Source: Moorella sp. Hama-1
GTDB taxonomy: Bacteria > Bacillota > DSM-521 > Neomoorellales > Neomoorellaceae
DNA length: 64,000 bases
NCBI RefSeq assembly: GCF_023734095.1
Contig: NZ_AP024620.1
Coordinates: forward strand, 554,501 to 618,500
Direction: 5' to 3'
The translations under genes were made by a program, and so were the position numbers. Position 1 is the stretch's first letter. Each line of letters opens with the position of its first letter. Positions 9,309-18,361 of this stretch are shown one piece after another. The notes beneath the pieces were generated by a model. The model was given only the letters and a program-made list of their open reading frames with translations, was not told the DNA's origin and searched no databases.

Positions 9309-10208
9309 ATGCAGGTGCTGATTGTGGATACGACCTTGAGGGACGGGGAACAGGCACCCGGGGTAGCCTTCAACCACCGGGAAAAGGTGGCCATCGCCAG
9401 GATGCTGGACCGGCTGGGGGTAGCCCTGATTGAGGCCGGGACACCGGCCATGGGAGAGATAGAGCAGGCAGCCATCAGGGCTATTGCCCGGGAGGGCTTG
9501 AGGAGCCGGGTCAGCACCTGGAACAGGTTGCTCCTTAAAGATATCCGCTCTTCCCTGGAGTGCGGAATACGGCAGGTGCATATTTCCGCCCCTGTTTCTG
9601 GTATTCAAATTAAGGCCAAGCTCCGCCAGGACTACCGGTGGGTTCTCAACCGGTTGCGCCAGGCCTGCCTTTATGCCCGGGATTATGGATTGCGGGTAAC
9701 GGTGGGGGCTGAGGACGCCTCCCGCGCCGACCCCGGTTTCCTGCTGGAGTTCGCCTACCTGGCCCGGGAAAGCGGCGCGGAACGCTTGCGTTACTGCGAC
9801 ACCGTCGGCGTCCTGGATCCCTTTGCTACCTACACGCATCTCTCCCGGTTGAAGGAAAAGGTGGACCTGGAGCTGGAGTTCCACGGGCATAACGATTTCG
9901 GCCTGGCCACGGCCAACGCCCTGGCGGCCGTCAGGGCCGGCGTTCGCTGGATTGACACCACCGTCGGCGGCCTGGGGGAAAGGGCAGGTAATACCTCCCT
10001 GGTGGAACTCTACCGGGCCCTGACACGGCTTTTTGACCTGGACCCCGGCCTGAACCCCCGTTATCTCCCCGGCCTGGAACGCTACGTGGCCCGGGCGGCA
10101 GGTCGCCTTACACCGGCACCAGTTGCTCACATCCCCGCAGGTTCTTTCCCCGCCTCTTTTTCCTGCCCGCCGGCACCCCACCTTGCGCTCAGCAACCGAT
10201 TTTGCTAA
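9309..10208 (+). CDS. nifV: Truncated homocitrate synthase NifV
   Basis: A 299-residue TIM-barrel acyltransferase with DTTLRDGEQAPG near the start, the metal-binding HGHNDFG motif and the GLGERAGN motif, as in homocitrate synthase, which makes the organic part of FeMo-co. Family members are about 380 residues; here the C-terminal subdomain is absent and the last 40 residues are low-complexity. Clostridium pasteurianum splits NifV into two polypeptides, so a partner elsewhere is possible. Homocitrate synthesis would point to a Mo-type or similar cofactor. Confidence 0.85.
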   Translation: MQVLIVDTTLRDGEQAPGVAFNHREKVAIARMLDRLGVALIEAGTPAMGEIEQAAIRAIAREGLRSRVSTWNRLLLKDIRSSLECGIRQVHISAPVSGIQIKAKLRQDYRWVLNRLRQACLYARDYGLRVTVGAEDASRADPGFLLEFAYLARESGAERLRYCDTVGVLDPFATYTHLSRLKEKVDLELEFHGHNDFGLATANALAAVRAGVRWIDTTVGGLGERAGNTSLVELYRALTRLFDLDPGLNPRYLPGLERYVARAAGRLTPAPVAHIPAGSFPASFSCPPAPHLALSNRFC

Positions 10209-10237
10209 AATAATACTGGGAAAATATTAGAGGCAAT

Positions 10238-10277
10238 ATACCCCGGCCCCGCCCCTAAGCGGGAATGGGGGTTTTTT
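10238..10277 (+). terminator. Probable terminator after nifV
   Basis: A C-rich arm (CCCCGCCCC) followed by GCGGGAATGGGGG and six T residues can fold imperfectly. It falls at the natural end of the nif cluster, 30 bases after nifV. Confidence 0.5.
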
Positions 10278-10331
10278 ATGGCGGCATTCGTACCCTTTTA
10301 TTTGTTTGTACTTATGAAAGAAGGGAAGCCT

Positions 10332-12131
10332 GTGCGCATCGCCCTGGCTCAACTTGATCCCACCATTGGCGATATCGGGGGTAACCTGGATAAAATCCGG
10401 CAGGCGGTGGCTGCCGCCCGGCAGCAGGGGGCCGGGCTGGTAGTCTTTCCCGAGCTGGCCATTACTGGGTACCCACCCCGGGACCTCCTCTGCCGGCATG
10501 ACTTCCTTGAACGGGTGGAGAGGGTCCTGGCGGAAGATATAGCATCGTTGAGCCGGGAAGCGGCCCTGCTTATCGGCGCCCCGGTCCGGGGGCGGGGGGA
10601 TTCCGGCCTTTATAACGCCGCCCTGCTCTATGCCGGGGGTGAACTCTGCGGCCGCCAGGATAAAAGCCTGCTGCCGAACTACGACGTTTTTGATGAAAGC
10701 CGTTATTTCAAGCCGGCTGCCACCCGGGTGCCGGTATCCCTGGGGGACCTGCGCCTGGGCCTGACCATTTGCGAGGATATCTGGAACGACAAGGATTACT
10801 GGAACCGGCAGTTCTATGATATTGATCCGGTAGCTGAGATGCTGGACCGGGGGGCGGGACTCCTGATCAACATCTCCGCCTCGCCCTACAACTACGGCAA
10901 AATCGAATTACGGGCGGATATGCTCCGAAGCCTGGCCCGCAAGTACGGCCGCCCCATTCTCTATATTAACCAGGTAGGGGGCAATGATGAACTCATCTTT
11001 GACGGCACCAGCCTGGCTATCGACGCCACCGGCAGGATAGTTGCCCGGGCCGCCAGCTTTAGCGAGGACCTCATGCTCCTGGAGGTAGAGGGGCCGGCAG
11101 CCGGGGGTCCCGGCGTAACGAGGGTCTCGAACAGGGGGGGTTCAAGCCCCACCGCCGGCAGGGTACCGGGCAGCCTGGCCGACCAGGGATCTACCGTCCC
11201 GGAGCCCACCGATGCCAGTGGTCCTGCTATTGCGGTGCCGGCCTCCGGGACCTCAGGAATAGAACCCCCGATTATTAATGCCGCCGTAATCCAGGAAGAT
11301 ACTAGTTACGTCTATCGGGCCCTGGTCCTGGGCATTGCCGATTACCTGCATAAAACCGGTTTTCAGAAAGCCCTGATCGGTTTGAGCGGGGGCATTGATT
11401 CCTCGGTGACCGCCGCCCTGGCCGCCGCCGCCCTGGGGCCGGAGAATGTCCTGGGGGTGGCCATGCCCTCCCGTTACTCCTCCCCCGGCAGCCGCTCCGA
11501 CGCCCGGGAGCTGGCAACCAACCTTGGTATCGCCTACCGGGAGATCCCCATTGAAGGTATGTTCCGCGCCTATCTGGAAGTCATGAATGATGGCGGCCCA
11601 CCCCGGGGCGACCTGGCGGAGGAGAATGTCCAGGCCCGCATCCGGGGAAATATCTTGATGTTTATTTCCAACCGGGAGGGTTACCTGACCCTGACCACCG
11701 GCAATAAATCGGAGATGGCGGTAGGCTACTGTACTCTCTACGGCGATATGTCGGGGGGGCTGGCGGTCCTGGCCGACGTACCCAAGGTCATGGTCTATGA
11801 CCTGGCCCGTTATATCAACCGGGACCGGGAAGTGATCCCGGCCGGCGTCCTGGTCAAACCCCCTTCGGCAGAGCTGCGACCCGACCAGACCGACCAGGAC
11901 TCCCTGCCGCCCTATGAGGTTCTGGACGCCATTCTCCAGGGCTACATTGAGGAAGAGAAGTCGGCTGATGAGATTGCCGCCCGGGGCTTTGATCCCGACC
12001 TGGTCTGGGAGGTCATCCGCAAAGTCGACCGGTCCGAGTACAAGCGCCGCCAGGCGGCACCGGGGCTGCGGGTGACCTCCAAGGCCTTCGGCATGGGCCG
12101 CCGCATGCCTATTGCTTGGCGGGCTGGTTAA
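10332..12131 (+). CDS. nadE: Glutamine-dependent NAD+ synthetase
   Basis: A 599-residue two-domain enzyme making NAD from deamido-NAD with glutamine as ammonia source. The N-terminal nitrilase-type glutaminase shows the catalytic Glu (FPELAITGYPP), Lys (DKSLLPNYDVFDE) and Cys (LTICEDIWN). The C-terminal synthetase has the PP-loop GLSGGIDSS. Between them is an unusual Gly/Pro/Ser-rich insert of about 60 residues (encoded near 11090-11270). The GTG at 10332 after GAAGGGAAG gives the family's usual start; upstream in-frame ATGs lie in the terminator region. Confidence 0.93.
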   Translation: MRIALAQLDPTIGDIGGNLDKIRQAVAAARQQGAGLVVFPELAITGYPPRDLLCRHDFLERVERVLAEDIASLSREAALLIGAPVRGRGDSGLYNAALLYAGGELCGRQDKSLLPNYDVFDESRYFKPAATRVPVSLGDLRLGLTICEDIWNDKDYWNRQFYDIDPVAEMLDRGAGLLINISASPYNYGKIELRADMLRSLARKYGRPILYINQVGGNDELIFDGTSLAIDATGRIVARAASFSEDLMLLEVEGPAAGGPGVTRVSNRGGSSPTAGRVPGSLADQGSTVPEPTDASGPAIAVPASGTSGIEPPIINAAVIQEDTSYVYRALVLGIADYLHKTGFQKALIGLSGGIDSSVTAALAAAALGPENVLGVAMPSRYSSPGSRSDARELATNLGIAYREIPIEGMFRAYLEVMNDGGPPRGDLAEENVQARIRGNILMFISNREGYLTLTTGNKSEMAVGYCTLYGDMSGGLAVLADVPKVMVYDLARYINRDREVIPAGVLVKPPSAELRPDQTDQDSLPPYEVLDAILQGYIEEEKSADEIAARGFDPDLVWEVIRKVDRSEYKRRQAAPGLRVTSKAFGMGRRMPIAWRAG

Positions 12132-12222
12132 CCGGGTAAACGTCCCTGCCCCGGGGGTATATTTTTCTTCCTTTTTCTGTTATAATAATGACCAGGAAAT
12201 CAAAGAGCGCGAGGCGAAACAA

Positions 12223-14103
12223 TTGTCGCATCTGGTTACCGATGAGTTATTAAAGCAAGTCAGCAAACCCGCCCGTTACCTGGGCACGGAATGGAATGCC
12301 GTCCACAAGGACTGGGACGAAAACCCTGCCCACATGGTTTTTATTTACCCCGATCTTTACGAAGTCGGCATGTCACACCTGGGCCTGGCCATCCTCTACG
12401 GGGCCGTCAATGAGCAGCCGGGGATGCTCCTGGAACGGGCCTTTGCCCCGGCCCCGGACATGGAGGACCTCCTCCGGGAGAAAGGCATCCCCCTCTTCAG
12501 CCTGGAGTCCCACCGCCCCCTGACGGATTTCGATGTCGTGGGTTTCACCCTCCAGTATGAAATGAGTTATACTACAATTCTAAATATCCTCGACCTGGCC
12601 GGGCTCCCCCTTCTGGCGGCAGAACGCGGGCCCGGCCATCCCCTGGTAGTCGGCGGGGGACCGGGGGTGGCCAACCCGGAGCCGGTGGCCCCCTTTTTTG
12701 ATTGTTTTCTCCTGGGGGACGGGGAAGAGGCCCTGCCGGAACTCCTGGCTTTAATGGGCCGGCTCAAAAAGGAGGGGTGGGCTCACGACCGCCGGGAGGT
12801 ACTGGCCCGGATCGCCGCTTTGCCGGGCTTTTATGTGCCCTCCTTTTATGATGTGACTTATAATACTGACGGCACAGTAGCCGCTGTGGTGCCCAACCGG
12901 GACGGCATCCCGGCAAGGGTGACCAAGCGGGTCCTTCCGGATCTCGACGCGGCCTATTTTCCCACCCGGCCCATTGTCCCCTTCCTGGAGGTCATCCACG
13001 ACCGGATCATGCTGGAGGTCATGCGGGGTTGTACCCACGGCTGCCGCTTCTGCCAGGCCGGGGCCATCTACCGCCCGGTGCGGGAGCGGGATCTGGCCGT
13101 CCTCTTGGGCCAGGCGGAAGAATTGGTGCGCCATACCGGCCACGAAGAGATCTCCCTGACCTCCCTGAGTACCGCCGATTACTCCCGGGTGGAGGAACTC
13201 GCCCGCACCCTGGCCGCCGCCTACGAGGACAGGGGGGTCAGCGTTTCCCTGCCGTCCTTAAGGGTCGACGCCTTCAGCGTCCGCCTGGCGGAGGCCGTCC
13301 AGCGGGTGCGGAAGAGTTCCCTTACCTTTGCCCCCGAGGCCGGCAGCCAGCGCCTGCGGGACGTGATTAACAAGGGGGTCACGGAGGACGATATCCTGAC
13401 GGCCACGGCCGAGGCCTTCCAGGCCGGCTGGCAGGCCATCAAGCTCTACTTCATGCTGGGACTGCCTACGGAAGGGGAGGAAGACCTCCTGGGCATCGCC
13501 GGTTTGGCCCGGCGGATTCTCCATCAGGGTCGCGAGCTCGCCCCGGGCAAGAAACCAACGGTGACGGTCAGCGTCTCTTCCTTTGTTCCCAAGGCCTGGA
13601 CGGCCTTCCAGTGGGAGCCCCAGGATGTGGTAAAGGTACTACAGGAAAAACAGCAATTACTACGTTCCCATCTCAAGGGCCCGGGTTTACGTTTTAGCTG
13701 GCATGATGCCAGGGTAAGCTTTATTGAGGCCGTTCTGGCCCGGGGGGACCGCCGCCTGGCTGCGGCTATTATGGCCGCCTGGCGTCGTGGGGCCAGGCTA
13801 GAGGGCTGGTCAGAATACTTTCGCTATGACTGCTGGGAAGAGGCTTTTGAAGAAACAGGCCTGGACCCTGCCTTTTACGCCCACAGGCAACGCCAGGAGG
13901 GGGAAGTCTTTCCCTGGGATCACCTGGACTTCGGCGTAGTCAAAGGTTTTTTGTTGCGGGAGCGCCACCGGGCCCGGGCCGGGGAACTGACGGCCGATTG
14001 TCGTTCGGGCCGCTGCACCGGGTGTGGCGTCTGCCCGGATCTGGGGGTTGATCTCCGCCTGAAGGGAGGTCCGGTGGATCGTGCGCCTGCGGGTGAAGTA
14101 TAG
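12223..14103 (+). CDS. B12-binding/radical SAM protein of the TIGR03960 type
   Basis: About 626 residues: an N-terminal region with a cobalamin-binding-like fold, then a radical SAM core with CTHGCRFCQ (CxxxCxxC) in the middle, and a Cys-rich C-terminus (CRSGRCTGCGVC). This family always sits before the DUF2344 gene and rng, as here. Its substrate is not known to me; an RNA or ribosomal modification is a guess from context. Homologs begin just before the ARYLGTEWN motif, so I choose the TTG at 12223, preceded by GCGAGG, over the ATG at 12112 that overlaps nadE. Confidence 0.82.
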   Translation: MSHLVTDELLKQVSKPARYLGTEWNAVHKDWDENPAHMVFIYPDLYEVGMSHLGLAILYGAVNEQPGMLLERAFAPAPDMEDLLREKGIPLFSLESHRPLTDFDVVGFTLQYEMSYTTILNILDLAGLPLLAAERGPGHPLVVGGGPGVANPEPVAPFFDCFLLGDGEEALPELLALMGRLKKEGWAHDRREVLARIAALPGFYVPSFYDVTYNTDGTVAAVVPNRDGIPARVTKRVLPDLDAAYFPTRPIVPFLEVIHDRIMLEVMRGCTHGCRFCQAGAIYRPVRERDLAVLLGQAEELVRHTGHEEISLTSLSTADYSRVEELARTLAAAYEDRGVSVSLPSLRVDAFSVRLAEAVQRVRKSSLTFAPEAGSQRLRDVINKGVTEDDILTATAEAFQAGWQAIKLYFMLGLPTEGEEDLLGIAGLARRILHQGRELAPGKKPTVTVSVSSFVPKAWTAFQWEPQDVVKVLQEKQQLLRSHLKGPGLRFSWHDARVSFIEAVLARGDRRLAAAIMAAWRRGARLEGWSEYFRYDCWEEAFEETGLDPAFYAHRQRQEGEVFPWDHLDFGVVKGFLLRERHRARAGELTADCRSGRCTGCGVCPDLGVDLRLKGGPVDRAPAGEV

Positions 14104-14746
14104 TAAAACCGGCCGGATGGCCTTCCTGGGCCACCTGGAGATGCTGCGCTTCTGGCAGCGGGCCCTGCGCCGGGCCGGGTTACCCGTGGCCATGAGCCAC
14201 GGCTTTAATCCCCATCCGCGCCTGGCCTTTGGTCCAGCCCTGGCCCTGGGCATCGAAAGCCTGGCGGAGTACCTGGATGTAGAACTGGCGGCAGACTGGG
14301 AGCCGGACCGGGTCCGGGAGGAACTCCAGGCCCAACTGCCCCCCGGCCTGGCAATCCTGCTGGTCCAGGTTATACCGGCCGGGGCCCCGGCCCTGACGGC
14401 TGTTATCGATACGGCCGCCTACCGGGTTAGCTGGCTGGCAGCGGTGGATTCCGGGTTGTTGCAGCAGCGGGTAGGGTCTTTACTGGCCAGGACGGAGGTC
14501 CCGGTAAGCCGGCCGGGTAAAGACGGCCGCCCCCGGGTGAAGGATATTCGCCCGGGTGTCCTGGAGCTGGCCCTGGATCCCCCGCCGGACCTGGCCATGC
14601 TCCTCCAATGCAGCCCGGCCGGGAGTATCCGGCCGGAGGAGGTTTTGCAAGCCCTTGACTGGGAGGTCCCGGGACGGATTACCCGCACCGGCCTCTTCGC
14701 CCGCCGGGGCGATGAATTCCTGGCCCCTGAGGAGCTAAATAGTTAA
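14081..14746 (+). CDS. DUF2344 / TIGR03936 family protein
   Basis: A 221-residue protein of the family found next to, or fused with, the preceding radical SAM protein. It begins MRLRVKYSKTGRMAFLGHLE and contains the conserved SHGFNPHPRLAFGPAL block. Function unknown. It overlaps the upstream gene by 23 bases and starts with GTG after GGGAGGT, so the two are translationally coupled and probably act together. Confidence 0.85.
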   Translation: MRLRVKYSKTGRMAFLGHLEMLRFWQRALRRAGLPVAMSHGFNPHPRLAFGPALALGIESLAEYLDVELAADWEPDRVREELQAQLPPGLAILLVQVIPAGAPALTAVIDTAAYRVSWLAAVDSGLLQQRVGSLLARTEVPVSRPGKDGRPRVKDIRPGVLELALDPPPDLAMLLQCSPAGSIRPEEVLQALDWEVPGRITRTGLFARRGDEFLAPEELNS

Positions 14747-14779
14747 TACCAGGAGATAAATATGAGAAGGTAGAGATGG

Positions 14780-16468
14780 GTGCTCAAAGAGATACTAATT
14801 CAGGTTGATGCCGAGGAGACGGCCGTGGCCCTTCTGGAAGACGGCCGGTTGATGGAAATCTATCTGGAAAGGGATAGCAACCAGCGCCTCGTCGGCAATA
14901 TTTATAAAGGCCGGGTGGCCAACGTTCTGCCCGGTATGCAGGCGGCTTTCGTGGACATTGGCCTGGAGAAAAACGCCTTTCTCTTTGTCGACGATACCAG
15001 CGGCATCGAGGCCCTGGAAGGAGAATTTGTTTCCCGTTCCCGGCGGCGCATCAGTGACGTCGTCCGGGAGGGCCAGGAGATCCTGGTCCAGGTAGCCAAG
15101 GAACCCCAGGGCACCAAAGGGGCCCGGGTTACAACCCAGATTACCCTGCCGGGCCGCTACCTGGTCCTCATGCCTACGGTTAATTATATCGGTGTCTCTC
15201 GCCGCATTAACAATGAAGAAGAGCGGGAAAGGCTGAAGAAACTGGCCCGGACGGTAAAACCCCGGCGCATGGGCCTGATTGTCCGGACGGTGGCTGCCGG
15301 CGCCAGCCAGGAAGAACTCCAGGAAGACTGCCAAAACCTTACCCGGACCTGGAAGCGTATCCGGCAGGCGGCCCGGCGGAGTAAAGCTCCCCGCCTGATT
15401 CACCACGACGTCGAGCTTTCCCTGCGTATCCTGCGGGATCTGTATGCCGACGACGTTAACCACCTGCTGGTCAACTCTCCGGCCACCTACAACAAGGTCA
15501 TTGAAGTCCTGGCCGACCGGACCCCCGACCTGCGGAAGCGGGTGGTTTTAAGGGAACACGCCGACCTTTTTGCCATCTACGGGGTCCATAACCAGGTGGA
15601 ACAGGCCTTGAAGCGTAAAGTTTGGCTCAAGTGCGGCGGCTACCTGATTATCGACCAGATGGAAGCCCTGACGGCCATTGATGTCAATACGGGTAAGTAT
15701 GTCGGCCGCCATAACCTGGCCGAGACGGTTTTGACTACCAATTTAGAAGCCGCCGTTGAGGTGGCCCGCCAGTTACGGCTGCGCAATATCGGCGGTATTA
15801 TTGTTGTCGACTTTATTGATATGGATAACCCCCTTCACCGGGAACAGGTCATTAAAGTCCTGGAGGGTGAGTTGACCAGGGATAAGACCAAGACCCAGAT
15901 CCTGGGTTTTACCCGCCTGGGGCTCCTGGAAATGACCAGAAAAAAGGCGCAACAGCGTTTGGAGAGTATGCTGCAGCAGGATTGCCCTTACTGCCACGGG
16001 ACCGGTAAGATCCTGTCCGCTGAAACGGTAACCCTGAAGGCCCGCAAGGAGCTCCTGCAGCTGGCGGCCAACAGCCGGGCCCTGGCCATTCTGGTGGAGG
16101 CTAACCCGGCCGTGGCGGCCCCCCTCATCGGTATAGGCGGGGCCAACCTTCGCACCCTGGAACGGCGGGTCGGCAAGAAATTGATCATCAAGGGTAAAGA
16201 GGGCTTTCACCTGGAAGAGGTGCGGCTGCGGGAGTTAAACGACCAGGAAGAAATCGCCAAACTCTCTACACCCGTGAAGGTCGGCCAGGTCCTGCAGGTT
16301 ACCGTGGAAGGGGTGCATACAGGTAACGGTGGCGACGGTATTGCCCGGGTAGCGGGTTTTGTGCTGAATATCCCCGGTGGCGCCGCCTTCCTGGGCCGGG
16401 AGGTGCCGGTAGAGATTACCCGGGTCTCCCGCACCTGCGCCCGGGCCCGGTTGCTGGCCGATGCTTGA
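14780..16468 (+). CDS. rng: Ribonuclease E/G
   Basis: A 562-residue endoribonuclease for rRNA and mRNA processing. The N-terminal S1 domain (about residues 38-120), the DNase I-like catalytic region with IDVNTGKYVG and VVDFIDM, and the zinc-link CPYCHGTG near residue 408 are visible. The C-terminal 80 residues look like a TRAM-type RNA-binding domain, an addition seen in some clostridial members. It lies before rplU, the usual neighbourhood in this clade. GTG start at 14780 after GAGATGGG. Confidence 0.92.
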   Translation: MLKEILIQVDAEETAVALLEDGRLMEIYLERDSNQRLVGNIYKGRVANVLPGMQAAFVDIGLEKNAFLFVDDTSGIEALEGEFVSRSRRRISDVVREGQEILVQVAKEPQGTKGARVTTQITLPGRYLVLMPTVNYIGVSRRINNEEERERLKKLARTVKPRRMGLIVRTVAAGASQEELQEDCQNLTRTWKRIRQAARRSKAPRLIHHDVELSLRILRDLYADDVNHLLVNSPATYNKVIEVLADRTPDLRKRVVLREHADLFAIYGVHNQVEQALKRKVWLKCGGYLIIDQMEALTAIDVNTGKYVGRHNLAETVLTTNLEAAVEVARQLRLRNIGGIIVVDFIDMDNPLHREQVIKVLEGELTRDKTKTQILGFTRLGLLEMTRKKAQQRLESMLQQDCPYCHGTGKILSAETVTLKARKELLQLAANSRALAILVEANPAVAAPLIGIGGANLRTLERRVGKKLIIKGKEGFHLEEVRLRELNDQEEIAKLSTPVKVGQVLQVTVEGVHTGNGGDGIARVAGFVLNIPGGAAFLGREVPVEITRVSRTCARARLLADA

Positions 16469-16494
16469 CACTTAATGGGAAGATATGTTACACT
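16465..16494 (+). promoter_or_regulatory. Promoter for rplU-prp-rpmA
   Basis: TTGACA at 16465-16470 overlaps the end of rng. It is followed after 18 bases by TACACT at 16489-16494, with TGT directly before it forming an extended -10. Confidence 0.65.
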
Positions 16495-16591
16495 GCAGAA
16501 AGTATGGTACCAGAGTTTAAACCGCACACTCCGGGTGGTAAAACCCAGCGGGTACCTGGTAGCGGCGAGTCTTAGCTTGGGAGGAATTGCT
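16495..16591 (+). promoter_or_regulatory. Probable L21 leader (ribosomal protein autoregulation)
   Basis: The roughly 97-base transcribed leader ahead of rplU can form short hairpins (for example GGGTGG/CCACTC-type pairings and CAGCGGGTACCTGGTAGCG). Firmicutes commonly carry an L21 leader RNA at this position. I assign it by position and not by a verified structural match. Confidence 0.35.
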
Positions 16592-16906
16592 GTGTACGCC
16601 ATTATTATGACCGGCGGCAAACAATACCGCGTCAGCGAGGGCGATACCCTGCGGGTGGAGAAGCTGCCGGCGGCTGCAGGGGAAAAGGTCGTCCTGGATA
16701 AAGTCCTGGCCGTGGGTGAGGGTGCCGACCTGAAGGTAGGTAACCCCTATGTGGCAGGAGCTATGGTAACCGCCACCGTAAAGGCCCAGGACAAAGCCAA
16801 GAAAATCATCGTCTTCAAGTACAAACCTAAGAAAAACTACCGGCGCAAACAGGGTCATCGCCAGCCCTATACCCAGTTGCAGATTGAAAAAATCGAGGTC
16901 CAATGA
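16592..16906 (+). CDS. rplU: 50S ribosomal protein L21
   Basis: 104 residues beginning (V/M)[17 protein letters not shown], the universal L21 start, and ending with the [16 protein letters not shown] segment. The GTG at 16592 follows GGGAGGAA; the longer frame upstream is the leader. It overlaps prp by four bases. Confidence 0.96.
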   Translation: MYAIIMTGGKQYRVSEGDTLRVEKLPAAAGEKVVLDKVLAVGEGADLKVGNPYVAGAMVTATVKAQDKAKKIIVFKYKPKKNYRRKQGHRQPYTQLQIEKIEVQ

Positions 16907-17322
16907 TCCGGGTTACCTTCTGGCAGGGGAAGGATGGTAACCTCCGGGGCTTTGTTATTACCGGTCACGCCGGTTATGGTCCCAAAGGAGAGGATATCAT
17001 CTGCGCCGCCGTTTCGGCCCTAGCCCAGACGGCTGTTTTGAGTCTGCAAGAACACCTGGAACCGGAAGACAAGGAGCCCGTAGTCTCCATAAGGGAGGGC
17101 AACCTGCAGTGCCTTATCCCGGACGGCCTGAGCCCCGCCGGGGCCAGCACCGCGGGGGTCATTCTCAAAACCCTGGAAATCGGCTTGCAAGCCATAGCCA
17201 GCGACTACGATAAATATATGCGGATGGAGTATAAAGAAATAGATTGCAGCGAGCTCCCTCAAGGGGCTAACGCCCCAGCCACGAACAAGGAAAATGCTGG
17301 TTGGGGCAAGAAGCTGGAATAA
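16903..17322 (+). CDS. prp: Ribosomal-processing cysteine protease Prp
   Basis: 139 residues, YsxB family. The catalytic pair is visible as His in ITGHAGYG and Cys in [10 protein letters not shown]. In Firmicutes Prp removes the N-terminal extension of L27, and the L27 encoded downstream has exactly such an extension. It overlaps rplU by four bases. The last 35 residues are longer than in Bacillus. Confidence 0.92.
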   Translation: MIRVTFWQGKDGNLRGFVITGHAGYGPKGEDIICAAVSALAQTAVLSLQEHLEPEDKEPVVSIREGNLQCLIPDGLSPAGASTAGVILKTLEIGLQAIASDYDKYMRMEYKEIDCSELPQGANAPATNKENAGWGKKLE

Positions 17323-17357
17323 CTAAACCAGTAATCACCATTTTAGCTGAACCCTAT

Positions 17358-17505
17358 TTACGAAGGAGCCGCTCATGGCGGTATGTCTCCATTAGCAAAC
17401 GGGAGAAATGAGAGTTCGGTAAGCTTTAATCTGAAACTGGCGCAGCCAGTTTCGACGAGCCTCCCACATCTCACCTCCCACCTCACACATCTTATTTCGG
17501 AGGAG
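17358..17505 (+). repeat. Family A repeat, copy 1 (prp-rpmA gap)
   Basis: An element of about 148 bases shared with 18896-19038 and 32785-32930. It starts TTTACGAAGGAGCC and ends TTATTTCGGAGGAGCC, where a family B copy begins. The core holds the perfect hairpin GAAACTGGC-GCA-GCCAGTTTC and an outer pairing between GGGAGAAATGAGAG and the CTCCCACATCTCACCTCC region. It is the most diverged of the three copies. Confidence 0.75.
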
Positions 17506-17859
17506 CCCCTCATGGGGGCTGACGCCCCCGCCACAAAGATATGAAAATACTGGTTGAGTAGAGGGCTGGCGAGTACAGGCGGAAGGCGACTTGGTTCGAG
17601 GCGCTAGATACTTACGCGAAGCCGAACCGAGGCGGCGGTGAACGGGATGGGGATCGAAACGTAAATTGAGGAACGAAGAGTTCCGCTCCCCGCTGCGCTT
17701 ATTCAAAGGGATAAAGTGGAGCCACCCCCGCCGCCGAGGAAGGCTGAGCGCCAAGTTTGCTCGCCGAGAACCACGGAGCCTGGAGACCTGTACCGCCAGC
17801 CCCGCAGCGGTTACTGTAAGTTGCAACCATTCTTGGTAGAAGTCTATTTTCGGAGGAGG
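17495..17859 (+). repeat. Family B structured repeat, copy 2 (before rpmA)
   Basis: A second full copy of the element at 2875-3253. The closing stem is kept: GGCTGGCG (17564-17571) pairs with CGCCAGCC (17794-17801) and GTACAGG (17573-17579) with CCTGTAC (17787-17793), with a single bulged A where copy 1 has a 2x2 internal loop. The block from GGCGGAAGGCGACTTGG onward is nearly identical. The right end supplies the GGAGGAGGT ribosome site of rpmA. Confidence 0.75.
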
Positions 17860-17868
17860 TAGGCCCCA

Positions 17869-18141
17869 GTGTTAATAGATCTACAACTCTTTGCCCATAA
17901 AAAAGGTGTCGGTAGCTCCCGTAATGGTCGCGACAGCGAAGCCAAACGCCTGGGCGTGAAAAGGCAGGACGGCCAGCTGGTCAAGGCCGGCAACATCATC
18001 GTCCGGCAGCGGGGAACGCGGATTCACCCGGGCCTGAATGTAGGTATTGGTAAAGACGACACCATATTTGCCCTCATTGATGGCAAAGTGCATTTCGAAC
18101 GTAAAGGACGCGAAAAGAAACAGGTCAGCGTTTACGCTTGA
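17869..18141 (+). CDS. rpmA: 50S ribosomal protein L27 with Prp-cleaved extension
   Basis: 90 residues. The N-terminus [15 protein letters not shown] carries the extension and the cleavage context (after Phe-Ala, before HKKG) known for Firmicute L27 processed by Prp. The remainder is a standard L27 ([22 protein letters not shown]). GTG start at 17869, eight bases after a GGAGGAGGT site contributed by the inserted repeat. Confidence 0.96.
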   Translation: MLIDLQLFAHKKGVGSSRNGRDSEAKRLGVKRQDGQLVKAGNIIVRQRGTRIHPGLNVGIGKDDTIFALIDGKVHFERKGREKKQVSVYA

Positions 18142-18175
18142 AGCCCGGCTTATAAGAGCGGTTTAACGGCGTTCT

Positions 18176-18209
18176 CCAGAAACCCCTGGTTAGATCCAGG
18201 GGTTTCTGG
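18176..18209 (+). terminator. Perfect 14-bp hairpin after rpmA
   Basis: CCAGAAACCCCTGG pairs perfectly with CCAGGGGTTTCTGG around the loop TTAGAT. No T run follows (TATCGGC), so it may be a weak terminator, an mRNA stabiliser or part of the inserted material in this gap. Confidence 0.5.
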
Positions 18210-18270
18210 TATCGGCTCGTGTCCACCTTAAGGGAAGAGTCCCTCACGGGGGGAACGCCTTCACCATCGA

Positions 18271-18356
18271 ACCAGGGAGCCTGCATCCTGTACCGCCAGC
18301 CCATAGCTGGGTGTTTACCTATTATCCATTTTACTAGAAGCCTATTTCCGGAGGGG
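18271..18356 (+). repeat. 3' remnant of a family B repeat (before spo0B)
   Basis: This segment aligns with the last 85-90 bases of the family B copies: GGAGCCTG...CCTGTACCGCCAGCCC, then CCATT...TAGAAG.CTATTT.CGGAGGGG. The 5' two thirds, including the partner strand of the closing stem, are missing. It again ends on the Shine-Dalgarno of the next gene. Confidence 0.6.
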
Positions 18357-18361
18357 TGACC

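Noticed and set aside
12155-12186. TATAAT at 12181 as a promoter for the radical SAM gene
   Set aside because: No acceptable -35 box lies 16-18 bases upstream.
12112-12222. N-terminal extension of the radical SAM protein from ATG 12112
   Set aside because: It overlaps nadE, adds non-conserved residues, and the family begins near the TTG at 12223 with a ribosome site.
16475-16591. Longer L21 from ATG 16475
   Set aside because: The extra 39 residues are not part of any L21 and coincide with the promoter and leader; GTG 16592 has GGGAGGAA.
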